A DNA stretch of 64,000 nucleotides from Xanthomonas chitinilytica (GCF_026107455.2 NZ_JAPCHY010000002.1:248001-312000), one strand, 5' to 3'. Shown: positions 9,165-20,036, counted from the stretch's first letter. Notes: generated from the letters alone by a model not told the origin. Made by a program: numbers and translations.

Positions 9165-9170
9165 ATTCTA
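9165..9170 (-). promoter_or_regulatory. Possible -10 box of scoAB
   Basis: TAGAAT on the minus strand lies 30 bp before the scoA start. The same hexamer occurs before ugd and etfB, and TAGAAT-like boxes are common in xanthomonad promoters. No good -35 is found at 16-18 bp, so this is only a candidate. Confidence 0.35.
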
Positions 9171-9279
9171 GCCGCTGCCGGAAATCGCCTCCCCTTGGAC
9201 TTTCGTCCAGCGCGCAGACAGCGGCCGGTCACGCCACGCACTAAACTAGCGGATCGACCGATTCCGCAGGATGCCCGCC

Positions 9280-10629
9280 ATGCCCCTTCCCGCCTTCAAG
9301 GCCTACGACATCCGTGGCCGCGTGCCGGACGAGCTCGACGCGGAGATGGCCCGCCGCATCGGCGTGGCCCTGGCCGCGCAGCTCGGCCCCGGAGCCGTGG
9401 TGCTGGGCCATGACGTGCGCCTGACCAGCCAGGGGCTGCAGGATGCGCTGGCCGCCGGCCTGCGCGGCGCCGGCCGCGAGGTGATCGACATCGGCCTGTG
9501 TGGCACCGAGGAGGTCTATTTCCAGGTCGACCACCTGCAGGCCGCCGGCGGGGCGATGGTCACCGCCAGCCACAACCCGATGGACTACAACGGCGTGAAG
9601 CTGGTGCGCGAACAGGCCCGGCCGATCAGTTCGGATACCGGCCTGTTCGCCATTTCCGATGCCGTGGAAGCCGATACCGCCCCGCCGCAGGCCGCCCGCG
9701 CCGGCCTGCGGACGCAACCGGACAAGAGCGACTACGTGCGGCACCTGCTGGGCCATGTCGATGCGGCGGCGCTGAAGCCGCTGAAGCTGGTGGTCAACGC
9801 CGGCAACGGCGGCGCCGGCACCATCATCGACCTGCTCGCGCCGCACCTTCCGTTCGAGTTCGTGCGCATCTGCCACGAGCCCGATGGCAGCTTCCCCAAC
9901 GGCATCCCCAACCCGCTGCTGCCGGAGAACCGCGACGTCACCGCACGCGCGGTGGTCGAGCACGGCGCCGACTTCGGCATCGCCTGGGATGGCGATTTCG
10001 ACCGCTGCTTCTTCTTCGACCATGGCGGCCGCTTCATCGAGGGCTACTACCTGGTGGGACTGCTGGCGCAGGCGATCCTGGCGCGCAATCCCGGCGGCAA
10101 GGTGGTGCACGACCCGCGCCTGGTCTGGAACACGGTGGAGATGGTCGAGGCGGCCGGCGGCGTGCCGGTGCTGTGCAAGAGCGGGCATGCCTTCATCAAG
10201 GAGAAGATGCGCGCGGAGAACGCGGTCTACGGCGGCGAGATGAGCGCCCACCATTATTTCCGCGAGTTCGCCTATGCCGACTCGGGGATGATCCCGTGGC
10301 TGCTGATCGCCGCGCTGGTCTCGGAATCCGGCCGCTCGCTGGCCGATCTGGTCGAGGACCGCATGGCGCGCTTCCCCTGCAGCGGCGAGATCAACTTCAA
10401 GGTCGCCGACGCCAGCGCGGCCGTCGCCCGGGTGATGGCGCACTATGCCGGGCAGTCGCCGGCGCTGGACCATACCGACGGCATCAGCGCCGATTTCGGC
10501 GACTGGCGCTTCAACCTGCGCAGTTCCAATACCGAGCCCCTGCTGCGCCTGAACATCGAAACGCGGGGCGACGCGGCGTTGCTGCAGCAGCGCACCGCCG
10601 AACTTTCCGGCCTGCTCGCAGCCCCCTGA
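9280..10629 (+). CDS. xanA: Phosphomannomutase/phosphoglucomutase
   Basis: The 449-residue alpha-D-phosphohexomutase interconverts the 6- and 1-phosphates of mannose and glucose, the entry step to GDP-mannose and UDP-glucose for LPS or exopolysaccharide. The phosphoserine loop TASHNP has Ser97, the Mg-binding DGDFDRC loop is at 237-242, and the sugar loop [10 protein letters not shown] and C-terminal phosphate loop SSNTEP are present. [14 protein letters not shown] at the N terminus is the XanA/AlgC hallmark. Start is taken at ATG 9280, because ATG 9271 would add three residues absent from typical XanA. It is followed after 13 bp by xanB. Length agrees with Xanthomonas XanA. Confidence 0.96.
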   Translation: MPLPAFKAYDIRGRVPDELDAEMARRIGVALAAQLGPGAVVLGHDVRLTSQGLQDALAAGLRGAGREVIDIGLCGTEEVYFQVDHLQAAGGAMVTASHNPMDYNGVKLVREQARPISSDTGLFAISDAVEADTAPPQAARAGLRTQPDKSDYVRHLLGHVDAAALKPLKLVVNAGNGGAGTIIDLLAPHLPFEFVRICHEPDGSFPNGIPNPLLPENRDVTARAVVEHGADFGIAWDGDFDRCFFFDHGGRFIEGYYLVGLLAQAILARNPGGKVVHDPRLVWNTVEMVEAAGGVPVLCKSGHAFIKEKMRAENAVYGGEMSAHHYFREFAYADSGMIPWLLIAALVSESGRSLADLVEDRMARFPCSGEINFKVADASAAVARVMAHYAGQSPALDHTDGISADFGDWRFNLRSSNTEPLLRLNIETRGDAALLQQRTAELSGLLAAP

Positions 10630-10642
10630 CCGCGGAGTCCCC

Positions 10643-12046
10643 ATGAGCCAGATCCTTCCCGTCATCCTTTCCGGCGGCTCCGGCACCCGGCTGTGGCCGC
10701 TGTCGCGCGAAAGCTATCCCAAGCAGTTCCTGCCGCTGGCCGGCGAGCACAGCATGCTGCAGGCCACCTGGCTGCGCGTGGCCGACATCGCCGGGCAGAT
10801 GCCGATCGTGGTGGCCAACGAGGAGCACCGCTTCGTGGCCGCCGAGCAGCTGCAGCAGGTGGGCGTGCAGCCGCAGTCGATCATGCTGGAGCCGGTCGGC
10901 CGCAATACCGCCCCGGCCATCGCCGTGGCGGCGCTGGAAGCCACCCGCGAAGGCGGCGATGCGCTGCTGCTGGTGCTGCCCTCCGACCACGTGATCGCCG
11001 ACGAGGCCGCCTTCCGCACCGCAGTCCTGCAGGCGGCGGTGGCCGCCGAAGCCGGCAAGCTGGTCACCTTCGGCATCGTGCCGACCGGTCCGGAAACCGG
11101 TTACGGCTACATCAAGGCCGCCGACGGCGACGGCACGCGTGCGGTCGAGCGCTTCGTCGAGAAGCCCGACCTGGCCACCGCCACCGACTATGTATCCAGC
11201 GGCCAGTACTACTGGAACAGCGGCATGTTCCTGTTCAAGGCCTCGCGTTACCTGCAGGAACTGGAGCGGTACCACCCGGCCATGCTGACGGCCAGCCGCA
11301 TGGCATGGAAGAAGGCCCGCCGCGATGCCGACTTCACCCGCCTGGACAAGGACGCCTTCACCGCCGTGCCCTCCGACTCCATCGACTACGCGGTGATGGA
11401 GAAGACATCCGATGCGGTGGTGGTGCCGCTGGATGCCGGCTGGAACGATGTCGGCTCGTGGACGGCCCTGCGCGATGTCTCCCAGCAGGACGGCGACGGC
11501 AACGCCCACCAGGGCGACGTCATCGCCATCGACTGCCGCAACACCTACGCCTACGGCCAGCGGCTGGTGGCCCTGGTCGGCCTGGACGACGTGATCGTGG
11601 TCGAAACCGACGATGCGGTGCTGGTCGGCAGGGCCGACCGCATGCAGGAGGTCAAGGAAGTGGTCGCGCGGCTGAAAGCGGAAGGCCGCAGCGAGGCGAC
11701 CTGGCACCGCAAGGTCTACCGCCCCTGGGGCGCCTACGACTCCATCGACCACGGCGAGCGTTTCCAGGTCAAGCGCATCACGGTCAAGCCCGGCGGCACC
11801 CTGAGCCTGCAGATGCACCATCACCGCGCCGAACACTGGGTGGTGGTCAGCGGCACCGCGGAGGTCACGCGCGGCGACGAAGTGATCCTGCTGAGCGAGA
11901 ACCAGAGCACCTACATCCCGCTGGGCGTGACCCATCGCCTGCGCAACCCCGGCAAACTGCCACTGGAGCTGATCGAAGTGCAGTCCGGCAGCTACCTGGG
12001 CGAGGACGACATCGTGCGCTTCGAGGATACCTACGGGCGGTCCTGA
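10643..12046 (+). CDS. xanB: Bifunctional mannose-6-phosphate isomerase/mannose-1-phosphate guanylyltransferase
   Basis: The 467-residue protein is a type II PMI/GMP enzyme. The guanylyltransferase domain has [12 protein letters not shown] (from residue 11), the FVEKP motif (171-175) and NSGMF. The C-terminal cupin with [10 protein letters not shown] (from residue 390) carries the zinc-binding isomerase residues. It makes mannose-6-phosphate from fructose-6-phosphate and GDP-mannose from mannose-1-phosphate and GTP, working on either side of XanA. It forms an operon with xanA (13-bp spacing) and precedes ugd by about 100 bp. Length and domain order are those of Xanthomonas XanB. Confidence 0.96.
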   Translation: MSQILPVILSGGSGTRLWPLSRESYPKQFLPLAGEHSMLQATWLRVADIAGQMPIVVANEEHRFVAAEQLQQVGVQPQSIMLEPVGRNTAPAIAVAALEATREGGDALLLVLPSDHVIADEAAFRTAVLQAAVAAEAGKLVTFGIVPTGPETGYGYIKAADGDGTRAVERFVEKPDLATATDYVSSGQYYWNSGMFLFKASRYLQELERYHPAMLTASRMAWKKARRDADFTRLDKDAFTAVPSDSIDYAVMEKTSDAVVVPLDAGWNDVGSWTALRDVSQQDGDGNAHQGDVIAIDCRNTYAYGQRLVALVGLDDVIVVETDDAVLVGRADRMQEVKEVVARLKAEGRSEATWHRKVYRPWGAYDSIDHGERFQVKRITVKPGGTLSLQMHHHRAEHWVVVSGTAEVTRGDEVILLSENQSTYIPLGVTHRLRNPGKLPLELIEVQSGSYLGEDDIVRFEDTYGRS

Positions 12047-12123
12047 TTCCGGGGCGACCGCGTTCCGTCCATCGCCGCCCGCCGGACTGCCGCATCGGCA
12101 GGCGACGGTCCTGGTGCGGTGGT

Positions 12124-12129
12124 TAGAAT
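12124..12129 (+). promoter_or_regulatory. Possible -10 box of ugd
   Basis: TAGAAT lies 25 bp upstream of the ugd start; a convincing -35 is missing. It suggests that ugd has its own promoter besides read-through from xanAB. Confidence 0.35.
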
Positions 12130-12154
12130 GCCCGGGTATTCGCCAAGGTAATCC

Positions 12155-13324
12155 ATGATGAAGATCGCCGTTGCCGGCACAGGTTATGTCGGCCTGTCCA
12201 ACGCCATCCTGCTGGCGCAGCACAACAGCGTGGTCGCCGTCGATATCGACGTGCGCAAGGTCGAGCTGATCAACAACCGCCGGTCCCCGATCGAAGACCC
12301 CGAGATCGCGCAGTTCCTGGCCGAGGCATCGCTGGACCTGGTCGCCACCGCCGACGGCGGCCAGGCATATCGCGACGCGGAGCTGGTGATCGTCGCCACG
12401 CCGACCGACTATGACGAGCGCACCAATCATTTCAATACCCGCTCGGTGGAACAGGTCATCGCCGAAGTGCTCGAGGTCAACCCGCGGGCGATCCTGCTGA
12501 TCAAATCGACCGTCCCCGTCGGCTTCGTACGCTCCGCGCAGGAACGTTTCGGCAGCGACAACATCCTGTTCTCGCCGGAGTTCCTGCGCGAAGGCCGGGC
12601 GCTGTACGACAACCTGTATCCGAGCCGCATCGTCATCGGCGAGCGCTCCGCGCGCGCCGAACGCATCGCGGCCCTGTTCCTGCAGGGTGCGAAGGCCGAG
12701 GACATCCCGGTGCTGTACACCGACTCGACCGAAGCCGAGGCGATCAAGCTTTTCGCCAACACCTACCTGGCCATGCGCGTGGCCTACTTCAATGAACTGG
12801 ACAGCTATGCCCAGATCCATGGCCTCGATACGCGCGCGATCATCGACGGCGTTTCCCTCGATCCCCGCATCGGCAACCATTACAACAACCCGTCCTTCGG
12901 TTACGGCGGCTACTGCCTGCCCAAGGACACCAAGCAGCTTCTTGCCAATTACCAGGACGTCCCGCAGAACCTGATCCAGGCCATCGTCTCCTCCAACTCC
13001 ACCCGCAAGGACTTCGTCGCCGAACAGATACTCCGGCAGGAGCCGAAGGTGGTGGGAATCTACCGGTTGATCATGAAGGCCGGCTCGGACAACTTCCGCG
13101 CCTCCTCGATCCAGGGCGTGATGAAGCGGCTCAAGGCCAAGGGGGTGGAGGTGGTGGTCTACGAGCCCGTGCTCAAGGAGCCCACCTTCTTCAACTCGCG
13201 GGTGATCACCGACCTGGCTGATTTCAAGGGCATGTGCGATGTGATCGTCGCCAACCGCATCACCCGCGACATCGAGGACGTGGCCGGAAAGATCTACACC
13301 CGCGATCTGTTCGGCAAGGACTGA
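12155..13324 (+). CDS. ugd: UDP-glucose 6-dehydrogenase (short, enterobacterial type)
   Basis: The 389-residue NAD-dependent enzyme oxidises UDP-glucose to UDP-glucuronate. GTGYVGLSN is the nucleotide-binding loop, STVPVGF and FSPEFLREG are family motifs, and [14 protein letters not shown] carries the catalytic cysteine. The whole chain follows the short E. coli Ugd type (388 residues) closely, for instance [19 protein letters not shown] and the ending YTRDLFGKD, rather than the longer form (about 450 residues) common in other proteobacteria. RBS AAGG (12145-12148) favours ATG 12155; ATG 12158 is possible. It sits between xanB and the convergent rmlD, so it supplies UDP-GlcA to the same surface-glycan pool. 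Confidence 0.95.
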   Translation: MMKIAVAGTGYVGLSNAILLAQHNSVVAVDIDVRKVELINNRRSPIEDPEIAQFLAEASLDLVATADGGQAYRDAELVIVATPTDYDERTNHFNTRSVEQVIAEVLEVNPRAILLIKSTVPVGFVRSAQERFGSDNILFSPEFLREGRALYDNLYPSRIVIGERSARAERIAALFLQGAKAEDIPVLYTDSTEAEAIKLFANTYLAMRVAYFNELDSYAQIHGLDTRAIIDGVSLDPRIGNHYNNPSFGYGGYCLPKDTKQLLANYQDVPQNLIQAIVSSNSTRKDFVAEQILRQEPKVVGIYRLIMKAGSDNFRASSIQGVMKRLKAKGVEVVVYEPVLKEPTFFNSRVITDLADFKGMCDVIVANRITRDIEDVAGKIYTRDLFGKD

Positions 13325-13382
13325 CGGGGCAGCGCGCCCCACCTCTTCGGTCGGGGGCGCAGGAGCGGTGCCGGCAGGCAGC

Positions 13383-14294
13383 TCACCGGTTCCGGTCGGC
13401 GGCCGCCAGTTCGGCGATCACCCGATCCAGCCCCTCCTGCCAGGCAGGGGGCACGATGCCGAAATCTTCCTGCAGGCGATGGTTGTCCAGGCAAGACCAG
13501 GACGGCCGGGAAGCGGCGGTGGGATACTGGCTGCTTTCGAGCGCATCGACCTGCGGCATCCTGGCCAACAGGCCCGTGGCCACCGCGCGTTCGAATATCG
13601 CCTCGGCAAATCCATGCCAGCTGGTCCGCCCGCTGGCGGTCAGGTGCCACAGCCCCGACCGGGAAGCGCCGCTCCGCAGCACCTGCGCGGTGACGTCGGC
13701 GATCATCGCCGCGGGGGTCGGCGTACCGACCTGATCGGCCACCACGCCGAGCCGCTCGCGCTCGGCCCCCAGCCGCAGCATCGTCTGCAGGAAATTCCGG
13801 CCATGGCTGGCATAGACCCATGCCGTCCGGAAGATCATGTGGCGCGCGCCGGAGGCGATGATGGCCTCTTCGCCCTCACGCTTGCTGGCCCCATACACCC
13901 CCAGTGGCCCGGTGGCGTCATCCTCGCGATAGGGCCGCTTGCCGCGACCATCGAACACATAGTCGGTGGAGTAGTGCACCAGCGGCACGTCATGGGCCGC
14001 GCACCAGCGCGCGATCGCCGCCGGCGCTTCGGCATTGGCGCGGAACGCCAGCTCCGGCTCCTGTTCGGCGCGATCCACGGCGGTATAGGCCGCCGCGTTG
14101 ACCACGATGCGCGGCTGCAGGCGATCCAGCAGCGCCGGCAGGCTGTCGGGCTGGTCGAGGTCGGCGGTCTCGCAGGTACGACCATCGAACAACCGGCCGC
14201 TGCGGGTGGCCGCCACGATTCCACCCAGCGGCACCAACGCACGCAGCAGCTCCCGCCCGACCTGGCCGTTGCCGCCGAATACCAGCACGGTCAT
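13383..14294 (-). CDS. rmlD: dTDP-4-dehydrorhamnose reductase
   Basis: The 303-residue extended SDR enzyme performs the last step to dTDP-L-rhamnose. The cofactor loop FGGNGQVG is near residue 6, HYSTDYVFDG carries the catalytic Thr/Ser region, and the YGASKREGE motif supplies Tyr134 and Lys138. The start ATG overlaps the rmlC stop (TCAT on the plus strand, 14291-14294), so translation is coupled. It is the last gene of rmlB-rmlA-rmlC-rmlD and ends 58 bp from the convergent ugd. Confidence 0.95.
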   Translation of the reverse strand: MTVLVFGGNGQVGRELLRALVPLGGIVAATRSGRLFDGRTCETADLDQPDSLPALLDRLQPRIVVNAAAYTAVDRAEQEPELAFRANAEAPAAIARWCAAHDVPLVHYSTDYVFDGRGKRPYREDDATGPLGVYGASKREGEEAIIASGARHMIFRTAWVYASHGRNFLQTMLRLGAERERLGVVADQVGTPTPAAMIADVTAQVLRSGASRSGLWHLTASGRTSWHGFAEAIFERAVATGLLARMPQVDALESSQYPTAASRPSWSCLDNHRLQEDFGIVPPAWQEGLDRVIAELAAADRNR

Positions 14295-14848
14295 GGAAGA
14301 TGGACCGGCAGGCGATCCCGGGCGATCTCCTCCAGGAACGGCGCATTCCTGTCCTTGGCCGACAGGATCGGGGCGCTGATCGGCCAGTCGATGGCGATGC
14401 CGGCATCGTTCCAGCGCACGCCGGCGTCTGCTTCCTTGACGTAGACGTCGGTACACAGATAGCTGAACACCGCGCGCTCGGACAGTACCGCGAACCCGTG
14501 GGCGAAGCCTTCCGGGATCCACAGCTGGCGCCGGTTCTCAGCACTGAGGACCACCGCTTCCCAGCGGCCGAAAGTCGGCGAACCGCGGCGGATATCCACC
14601 GCCACGTCGTAGACCTCGCCCTCGAGCACGCTGACCAGTTTCCCCTGCGGCCGCGGCCACTGGTAGTGCAGGCCCCGCAGCGTCCCCCCGACCGAGGTCG
14701 ACACATTGCTCTGCACGAACCGGGTCGGCAGGCCATGCTCGGCGAAGCGCTCGGCATTCCAACTCTCGAAAAACACCCCGCGCTCGTCGCCGAACACGAC
14801 CGGTTCGATCACCACGCAGCCCGGCAGCGATGTCTCGATGACCTTCAA
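14291..14848 (-). CDS. rmlC: dTDP-4-dehydrorhamnose 3,5-epimerase
   Basis: The 185-residue cupin epimerises dTDP-4-keto-6-deoxyglucose at C3 and C5. [10 protein letters not shown] includes the catalytic histidine; [20 protein letters not shown] and IPEGFAHGF are RmlC hallmarks. No ATG fits the N terminus. The best start is TTG 14848 (KVIETSLPG follows), whose TTGA overlaps the TGA of rmlA by three bases; it gives exactly the usual family length. It thus depends on coupling to rmlA translation. The 3' end overlaps the rmlD ATG by four bases. Confidence 0.94.
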   Translation of the reverse strand: MKVIETSLPGCVVIEPVVFGDERGVFFESWNAERFAEHGLPTRFVQSNVSTSVGGTLRGLHYQWPRPQGKLVSVLEGEVYDVAVDIRRGSPTFGRWEAVVLSAENRRQLWIPEGFAHGFAVLSERAVFSYLCTDVYVKEADAGVRWNDAGIAIDWPISAPILSAKDRNAPFLEEIARDRLPVHLP

Positions 14849-15732
14849 CGCACGACTCCCCGCTTGACCAGCGCCTGCAGATACTGGCCGTAACCATTCT
14901 TCGCCAGCGGCGCAGCCAGCCGTTCGACCTGCACCGCATCGATCCAGCCATTGCCGAAGGCGATCTCCTCCGGACAGCAGACCTGCAGGCCCTGCCGGGC
15001 CTGGATGGTTTCGATGAAGTTCGACGCCTCGTGCAGCGACTGGTGGGTACCGGTATCCAGCCAGGCATAGCCGCGGCCCAGCTGCTCCAGGTACAGCGCG
15101 TCCTCGTCGAGGTAGCGTTTGTTGAGGTCGGTGATTTCCAGCTCCCCGCGCGATGACGGTTGCAGCTCGGCGGCGAAGTCGGCTGCACGCCGGTCGTAGA
15201 AGTACAGACCTGTCACCGCATAGTTGGAACGCGGACTGGCGGGCTTCTCGACGATTCCCACCACCTTGCCGTCGGCATCGAACTCGGCCACGCCGTAGCG
15301 CTCGGGATCGTTGACCCAGTAACCGAACACGGTCGCTCCATCGACGCGCGCATCCGCGCGCCTGAGCGTTTCGGTGAGGCCGTGCCCGTGGAAGATGTTG
15401 TCGCCCAGCACCAGGCAGCTCGGTTGCCCGGCAACGAAATCGCGGCCGATCAGGTAGGCCTGGGCCAGGCCGTCCGGGCTGGGCTGTACCGCGTAGCGGA
15501 TGTCCATGCCCCATTGCGAGCCATCGCCCAGCAGCGACTGGAACAGCGCCTGCTCGTGCGGGGTGTTGATGATCAGCACTTCGCGGATCCCCGCCAGCAT
15601 CAGCACGCTGAGCGGGTAGTAGATCATCGGCTTGTCGTACACCGGCAGCAGCTGCTTGCTGACGCCCTTGGTGATCGGATACAGCCGGGTGCCGGAGCCG
15701 CCGGCGAGGATGATGCCCTTGCGTTGTGTCAT
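14845..15732 (-). CDS. rmlA: Glucose-1-phosphate thymidylyltransferase
   Basis: The 295-residue enzyme couples dTTP and glucose-1-phosphate into dTDP-glucose, the first step of dTDP-rhamnose synthesis. [20 protein letters not shown] is the nucleotide-binding N terminus, [18 protein letters not shown] follows, and [13 protein letters not shown] and [19 protein letters not shown] are typical RmlA motifs. The AAGGAA ribosome site lies 7 nt before ATG 15732. A 100-bp gap separates it from rmlB upstream, and its stop overlaps the TTG start of rmlC. Confidence 0.96.
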   Translation of the reverse strand: MTQRKGIILAGGSGTRLYPITKGVSKQLLPVYDKPMIYYPLSVLMLAGIREVLIINTPHEQALFQSLLGDGSQWGMDIRYAVQPSPDGLAQAYLIGRDFVAGQPSCLVLGDNIFHGHGLTETLRRADARVDGATVFGYWVNDPERYGVAEFDADGKVVGIVEKPASPRSNYAVTGLYFYDRRAADFAAELQPSSRGELEITDLNKRYLDEDALYLEQLGRGYAWLDTGTHQSLHEASNFIETIQARQGLQVCCPEEIAFGNGWIDAVQVERLAAPLAKNGYGQYLQALVKRGVVR

Positions 15733-15832
15733 GTATTGGTTCCTTCGGCCCGCATCTGGTGCCGGCCTTTGCGAGCACCCGCCTTCGCCGGCGCGCAGCG
15801 GCCGCGGCGATCTCTTCTGCGAATGAATCGTC

Positions 15833-16888
15833 TCAAGCCGCAGTGCCGATGCGCTGCAGCCGATAGCTGCCGTCGAGCACGCCGCGGACCCAGTCCTGGT
15901 TGTCCAGGTACCAGTCGACGGTGAAAGCGATGCCCTGCTCGAAGCTGTGCTTCGGCTCCCAGCCCAGCTCGTCCTTCAGCTTGGAAGCGTCGATCGCGTA
16001 ACGGCGGTCATGGCCCGGGCGGTCGGCGACGTAGGCGATCTGGCTGCTGCGCGGCCGGCCGTCCTCGCGCGGACGGCGCGCGTCCAGCAGGTCGCAGATG
16101 GCCTGCACCACCTCGATGTTCCGCTTCTCGGCGTTGCCGCCGACGTTGTAGGTCTCGCCCGGCCTGCCCCTGGCCAGTACGGTGCGTATCGCCTCGCAGT
16201 GGTCGGCGACGAACAACCAGTCGCGGACCTGCCTGCCGTCGCCGTAGACCGGCAGCAGCTCGCCGGCCAGCGCCCTGGCGATCACCAGCGGGATCAGCTT
16301 CTCCGGGAAGTGATAGGGACCGTAGTTGTTGGAGCAGTTGGTGGTCAGTACCGGCAACCCGTAGGTATGGTGGAATGCGCGCACCAGGTGGTCCGAGGCC
16401 GCCTTGGACGCCGAGTACGGCGAGTTCGGTGCATACGGGGTGGTTTCGGTGAACTTGCCGGTCTCGCCCAGGGTGCCGTAGACCTCATCGGTGGAGACGT
16501 GCAGGAAGCGGAACGCCTGGCGCCTGCCGGGCACCAGCCCCTTCCAGTAATCGCGCACCGTCTCCAGCAGACTCAGGGTGCCGACCACGTTGGTCTGGAT
16601 GAAGGCGCCGGGCCCGTCGATGGATCGATCGACGTGGCTTTCGGCAGCGAAATTCAGCACCGCATCGGGCTGATGCTCGGCCAGCAGGCGTGCCACGAGA
16701 TCGCGGTCACCGATGTCCCCGTGGACGAACACATGGTCCGGGTTGCCCTCCAGGCTGGCCAGGGTCTGCAGGTTGCCGGCGTAGGTCAGCGCATCCAGGT
16801 TGATGACGCGGATGCCCCTGGCCACGGCTTCGAGCACGAAGTTGCCTCCGATGAAGCCTGCGCCGCCGGTCACAAACCATGTGGTCAC
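15833..16888 (-). CDS. rmlB: dTDP-glucose 4,6-dehydratase
   Basis: The 351-residue NAD-dependent extended SDR converts dTDP-glucose to dTDP-4-keto-6-deoxyglucose. TGGAGFIGG binds the cofactor, STDEVYG carries the active-site residues, and YSASK supplies Tyr158 and Lys162; [12 protein letters not shown] is family-specific. Start is GTG 16888, supported by AGGAGG 7 nt upstream and by the usual 351-residue length; a longer open frame upstream has no family similarity. It is the promoter-proximal gene of the rml unit, divergent from etfB across 248 bp. Confidence 0.96.
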   Translation of the reverse strand: MTTWFVTGGAGFIGGNFVLEAVARGIRVINLDALTYAGNLQTLASLEGNPDHVFVHGDIGDRDLVARLLAEHQPDAVLNFAAESHVDRSIDGPGAFIQTNVVGTLSLLETVRDYWKGLVPGRRQAFRFLHVSTDEVYGTLGETGKFTETTPYAPNSPYSASKAASDHLVRAFHHTYGLPVLTTNCSNNYGPYHFPEKLIPLVIARALAGELLPVYGDGRQVRDWLFVADHCEAIRTVLARGRPGETYNVGGNAEKRNIEVVQAICDLLDARRPREDGRPRSSQIAYVADRPGHDRRYAIDASKLKDELGWEPKHSFEQGIAFTVDWYLDNQDWVRGVLDGSYRLQRIGTAA

Positions 16889-16895
16889 TCGATGG

Positions 16896-16901
16896 TCCTC
16901 C
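16896..16901 (-). promoter_or_regulatory. Ribosome binding site fixing the rmlB GTG start
   Basis: AGGAGG on the minus strand, 7 nt before GTG 16888, decides for the GTG start rather than the longer reading frame that begins upstream. Confidence 0.85.
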
Positions 16902-17068
16902 TGCACTGTTGCGACTGCCCGATGCGGCAAACGATCCGCACAAGGATATACCGCCCCTCGGCTCGAGCCGACCGTTGACGGCATGGCCACGTCGGCGACA
17001 ACTCGTCCGGACACTTGCGGCGCGGCACAACCAGACCATACGCATTCGCATGGAGCCGTCAACCCAGC

Positions 17069-17074
17069 TAGAAT
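17069..17074 (+). promoter_or_regulatory. Possible -10 box of etfBA
   Basis: TAGAAT lies 62 bp before the etfB start in the etfB-rmlB divergent region. No strong -35 hexamer is visible at the right spacing. Confidence 0.4.
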
Positions 17075-17136
17075 CGAGAAAAACCTTGTCTCCGGCCCGC
17101 GCCGGCCCCCTCAGTAACCGAAGGATCCTGCAGCAC

Positions 17137-17883
17137 ATGAAAATCCTCGTCGCGTACAAGCGCGTGGTGGACTACAACGTCCGCATTCAGGTCAAGCCGG
17201 ATGGTTCCGGCGTGGTCACCGACGGCGTCAAGCTGTCGCCGAACCCGTTCGACGAGATCGCGCTGGAAGAAGCCCTGCGCCTGCGCGACAAGGGCATCGC
17301 CACCGAGGTCGTGGTCGCCACCATCGCCCCCGCCGACGCCCAGGCACACCTGCGCAACGGCCTGGCGATGGGCGCCAACCGCGCCATCCACGTGGTCACC
17401 GACCAGGCCATCCAGCCGCTGACCGCCGCCCGTACCCTGCTCAAGCTGGTCGAGAAGGAACAGCCCGACGTGGTCATCCTCGGCAAGCAGGCCATCGACG
17501 ACGACGCCAACCAGACCGGGCAGATGCTGGCCACGCTGTGGGGCCGCCCGCAGGCCACCTTCGCCTCCAAGGTCGAGATTGCCGACGGCAAGGCCACGGT
17601 CACCCGCGAAGTCGATGCCGGCCTGGAAACGCTGGAAGTCGATCTGCCGGCCGTCATCACCACCGACCTGCGCCTGAACGAGCCGCGCTTCATCAAGTTG
17701 CCGGACATCATGAAGGCCAAGGCCAAGCCGCTCGAGACCCTGCAACTGGCCGACCTCGGCGTCGAGGCCGCCGACACGTTCAAGACCACCCACTACGCCG
17801 CCCCGGCCAAGCGCAGCAAGGGCGTGATGGTGAAGGACGCCGCCGAACTGGTGGCCGCACTCAAGCAGAAGGGGTTGCTGTAA
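17137..17883 (+). CDS. etfB: Electron transfer flavoprotein beta subunit
   Basis: The 248-residue protein begins MKILVAYKRVVDYNVRIQVK and carries the EtfB signature region around ADGKATVTREVDAGLETLEVDLPAV; the AMP-binding segment is conserved. With EtfA it accepts electrons from acyl-CoA dehydrogenases and passes them to ETF-ubiquinone oxidoreductase. Start ATG 17137 matches family N termini; the frame is open upstream but unrelated. The TAA stop shares a base with the etfA ATG (TAATG). etfBA mark one border of the LPS locus in Xanthomonas. Confidence 0.96.
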   Translation: MKILVAYKRVVDYNVRIQVKPDGSGVVTDGVKLSPNPFDEIALEEALRLRDKGIATEVVVATIAPADAQAHLRNGLAMGANRAIHVVTDQAIQPLTAARTLLKLVEKEQPDVVILGKQAIDDDANQTGQMLATLWGRPQATFASKVEIADGKATVTREVDAGLETLEVDLPAVITTDLRLNEPRFIKLPDIMKAKAKPLETLQLADLGVEAADTFKTTHYAAPAKRSKGVMVKDAAELVAALKQKGLL

Positions 17884-18818
17884 TGGCCAAGATTCTCGTC
17901 ATCGCCGAACACCTGGACGGCAAGCTCAACAGCGCCGTCGCCAAGACCGTCTCGGCCGCCGCCGCCATCGGTGGCGACATCGACGTGCTGGTGCTGGCCG
18001 CCGACCCGGCCGCCATCGCCGCCGAGGCCGCGCAGATCGCCGGCGTCGGCAAGGTGCTGACCCTCGCCAACCCGGCCAACGAACACGCCATCGCCCAGGT
18101 GCAGGCGCCGCAGATCGCCAAGGCCGCCGCCGGCTACAGCCACGTGCTCGGCCCGTCCACCACCACCGGCAAGGACCTGATGCCGGCCGTGGCTGCGCTG
18201 CTCGGCGTCAACCAGGTCTCCGACCTGATGACCGTCGAAGGCCCGCACGTCTTCAAGCGCCCGATCTACGCCGGCAATGCCATCATCACCGTCGAAGTAC
18301 CGGCCGACCAGGTCGTCGTGGCCACCGTGCGCGCCGCCTCGTGGCCGGAAGCGGCCAGGGGCAACAACGCCCCGGTCGAGGCGATCAGCATCGATGCCGC
18401 GCTGCCTTCGCACACCCGCTTCATCGGCCTGGCCGCCGGCAAGAGCGACCGCCCCGACCTGCAGAGCGCCAAGCGCGTGGTTTCCGGCGGCCGCGGCGTC
18501 GGCTCGGAAGAGAACTTCCAGATCATCTACAAGCTGGCCGACAGGCTCGGCGCGGCGGTGGGCGCCTCGCGCGCCGCGGTCGACGCCGGCTACGTGCCCA
18601 GCGACATGCAGGTCGGCCAGACCGGCAAGATCATCGCCCCGGAGCTGTATGTGGCCGTCGGCATCTCCGGCGCCATCCAGCACCTGACCGGCATCAAGGA
18701 CGCCGGCACCATCGTCGCCATCAACAAGGACGGCGATGCGCCGATCTTCGAGATCGCCGACATCGGGCTGGTGGGCGATTTGTTCGCGATCCTGCCGGAG
18801 CTGGAGGCGGCGCTATAA
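17883..18818 (+). CDS. etfA: Electron transfer flavoprotein alpha subunit
   Basis: The 311-residue FAD-carrying subunit starts [15 protein letters not shown] and has the FAD-binding C-terminal domain: [43 protein letters not shown], and [20 protein letters not shown]. It overlaps etfB by one base. A rho-independent terminator follows 25 bp downstream, closing the unit and insulating it from the variable glycan cassette that begins at wecB. Confidence 0.96.
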   Translation: MAKILVIAEHLDGKLNSAVAKTVSAAAAIGGDIDVLVLAADPAAIAAEAAQIAGVGKVLTLANPANEHAIAQVQAPQIAKAAAGYSHVLGPSTTTGKDLMPAVAALLGVNQVSDLMTVEGPHVFKRPIYAGNAIITVEVPADQVVVATVRAASWPEAARGNNAPVEAISIDAALPSHTRFIGLAAGKSDRPDLQSAKRVVSGGRGVGSEENFQIIYKLADRLGAAVGASRAAVDAGYVPSDMQVGQTGKIIAPELYVAVGISGAIQHLTGIKDAGTIVAINKDGDAPIFEIADIGLVGDLFAILPELEAAL

Positions 18819-18843
18819 TCGGCGCCTTGAGGGGATCCTGACC

Positions 18844-18868
18844 AAGGGCCACTACGGTGGCCCTTTTT
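18844..18868 (+). terminator. Rho-independent terminator of etfBA
   Basis: A 9-bp perfect stem AAGGGCCAC/GTGGCCCTT (18844-18852 and 18857-18865) with a TACG loop is followed directly by a T-run to 18868. It lies 25 bp after the etfA stop. Confidence 0.9.
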
Positions 18869-18896
18869 CATGCCGTATCGGAGGGCTGGCAGATCG

Positions 18897-20036
18897 ATGG
18901 ATAGCAAGAAGGTCATGGTGGTATTCGGCACGCGGCCGGAAGCCATCAAGATGGCCCCGGTAGTCCAGGCCCTGCAGGCCCACCCCGGCTTGACGCCACA
19001 GGTGGTTGTCACCGCACAGCACCGGCAGATGCTCGACCAGGTCCTGGAGTTGTTCGGCCTCGTCCCGGACGAGGACCTGGATCTGATGGCCCCCTCGCAG
19101 ACGCTTCCGGACCTGTTCGCCCGCATCCTTACCGGGATGAGCCGAGTGCTGGCGCACAGGAAACCGGACCTGGTGCTGGTACACGGCGACACCAGCACGA
19201 CCCTGGCCACCGCGCTGGCCGCGTTCTACGCCCGTATCCCGGTGGCGCATGTGGAAGCGGGGCTGCGCACCGGCGACCTGACCGCGCCGTGGCCGGAGGA
19301 AGCCAACCGCCGCCTTACCGCCCCGCTGTCCGCGCTGCACTTCGCTCCCACCGCCGCAGCCCGCGACAACCTCATCGCCGAGGGCATCGCCGCCGGCAAC
19401 ATCCACGTCACCGGCAACACGGTGATCGATGCGCTGCTGGAAGTCGTCACCCGCATCGAACAGGATCCGGCGCTGCGATCCGGGTTGGACGCGATGTTCC
19501 CGTTCCTGCAGCCGGACCATCGCATCGTGCTGGTGACAGGACACCGTCGCGAGAACTTCGGCGCGGGTATGGAGAACATCGCCCGCGCCCTTGCCGACAT
19601 TGCCGCTGCCCGCGACGTGCAGGTGGTCTATCCCGTGCACCTGAATCCCAGCGTGCAGGAGCCCATGCGCCGCCTGCTTGGCGGCACCCCCCGGGTCCAC
19701 CTGATCGAACCGCTGGACTATCTGCCCTTCGTCCACCTCATGAGCCGTGCCCACCTGATCATCACCGACTCCGGCGGCATCCAGGAAGAGGCTCCCTCGC
19801 TGGGCAAGCCGGTGCTGGTCATGCGCGATACCACCGAAAGACCCGAGGCCGTCGAAGCCGGCACCGTCCGGCTGGTGGGCACCGACCGCGGGAGGATCGT
19901 CGCCGAATCGATACGACTGCTCGACGATGACGGGGCCCATGCCGCCATGGCGCGGGCGCACAACCCCTACGGCGACGGCCGGGCCGCGGCCAGGATCGCC
20001 GACACGATCCACGCCTGGATACGCCCTTCCGCCTGA
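18897..20036 (+). CDS. wecB: UDP-N-acetylglucosamine 2-epimerase (non-hydrolysing)
   Basis: The 379-residue enzyme interconverts UDP-GlcNAc and UDP-ManNAc. Family motifs: [14 protein letters not shown] at the N terminus, [46 protein letters not shown], and [28 protein letters not shown]. Start is ATG 18897; the nine extra codons upstream are not family-like. No UDP-ManNAc dehydrogenase (wecC) is nearby, so UDP-ManNAc would be used as such or modified by an enzyme encoded elsewhere. It is the first gene of the cassette between etfA and metB. Confidence 0.94.
   Translation: MDSKKVMVVFGTRPEAIKMAPVVQALQAHPGLTPQVVVTAQHRQMLDQVLELFGLVPDEDLDLMAPSQTLPDLFARILTGMSRVLAHRKPDLVLVHGDTSTTLATALAAFYARIPVAHVEAGLRTGDLTAPWPEEANRRLTAPLSALHFAPTAAARDNLIAEGIAAGNIHVTGNTVIDALLEVVTRIEQDPALRSGLDAMFPFLQPDHRIVLVTGHRRENFGAGMENIARALADIAAARDVQVVYPVHLNPSVQEPMRRLLGGTPRVHLIEPLDYLPFVHLMSRAHLIITDSGGIQEEAPSLGKPVLVMRDTTERPEAVEAGTVRLVGTDRGRIVAESIRLLDDDGAHAAMARAHNPYGDGRAAARIADTIHAWIRPSA

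Noticed and set aside
10511-13342. 943-residue open frame on the minus strand across xanB and ugd
   Set aside because: It is antisense to two certain genes, rich in His, Gln, Gly and Asp as expected from a high-GC shadow frame, and has no recognisable domain.
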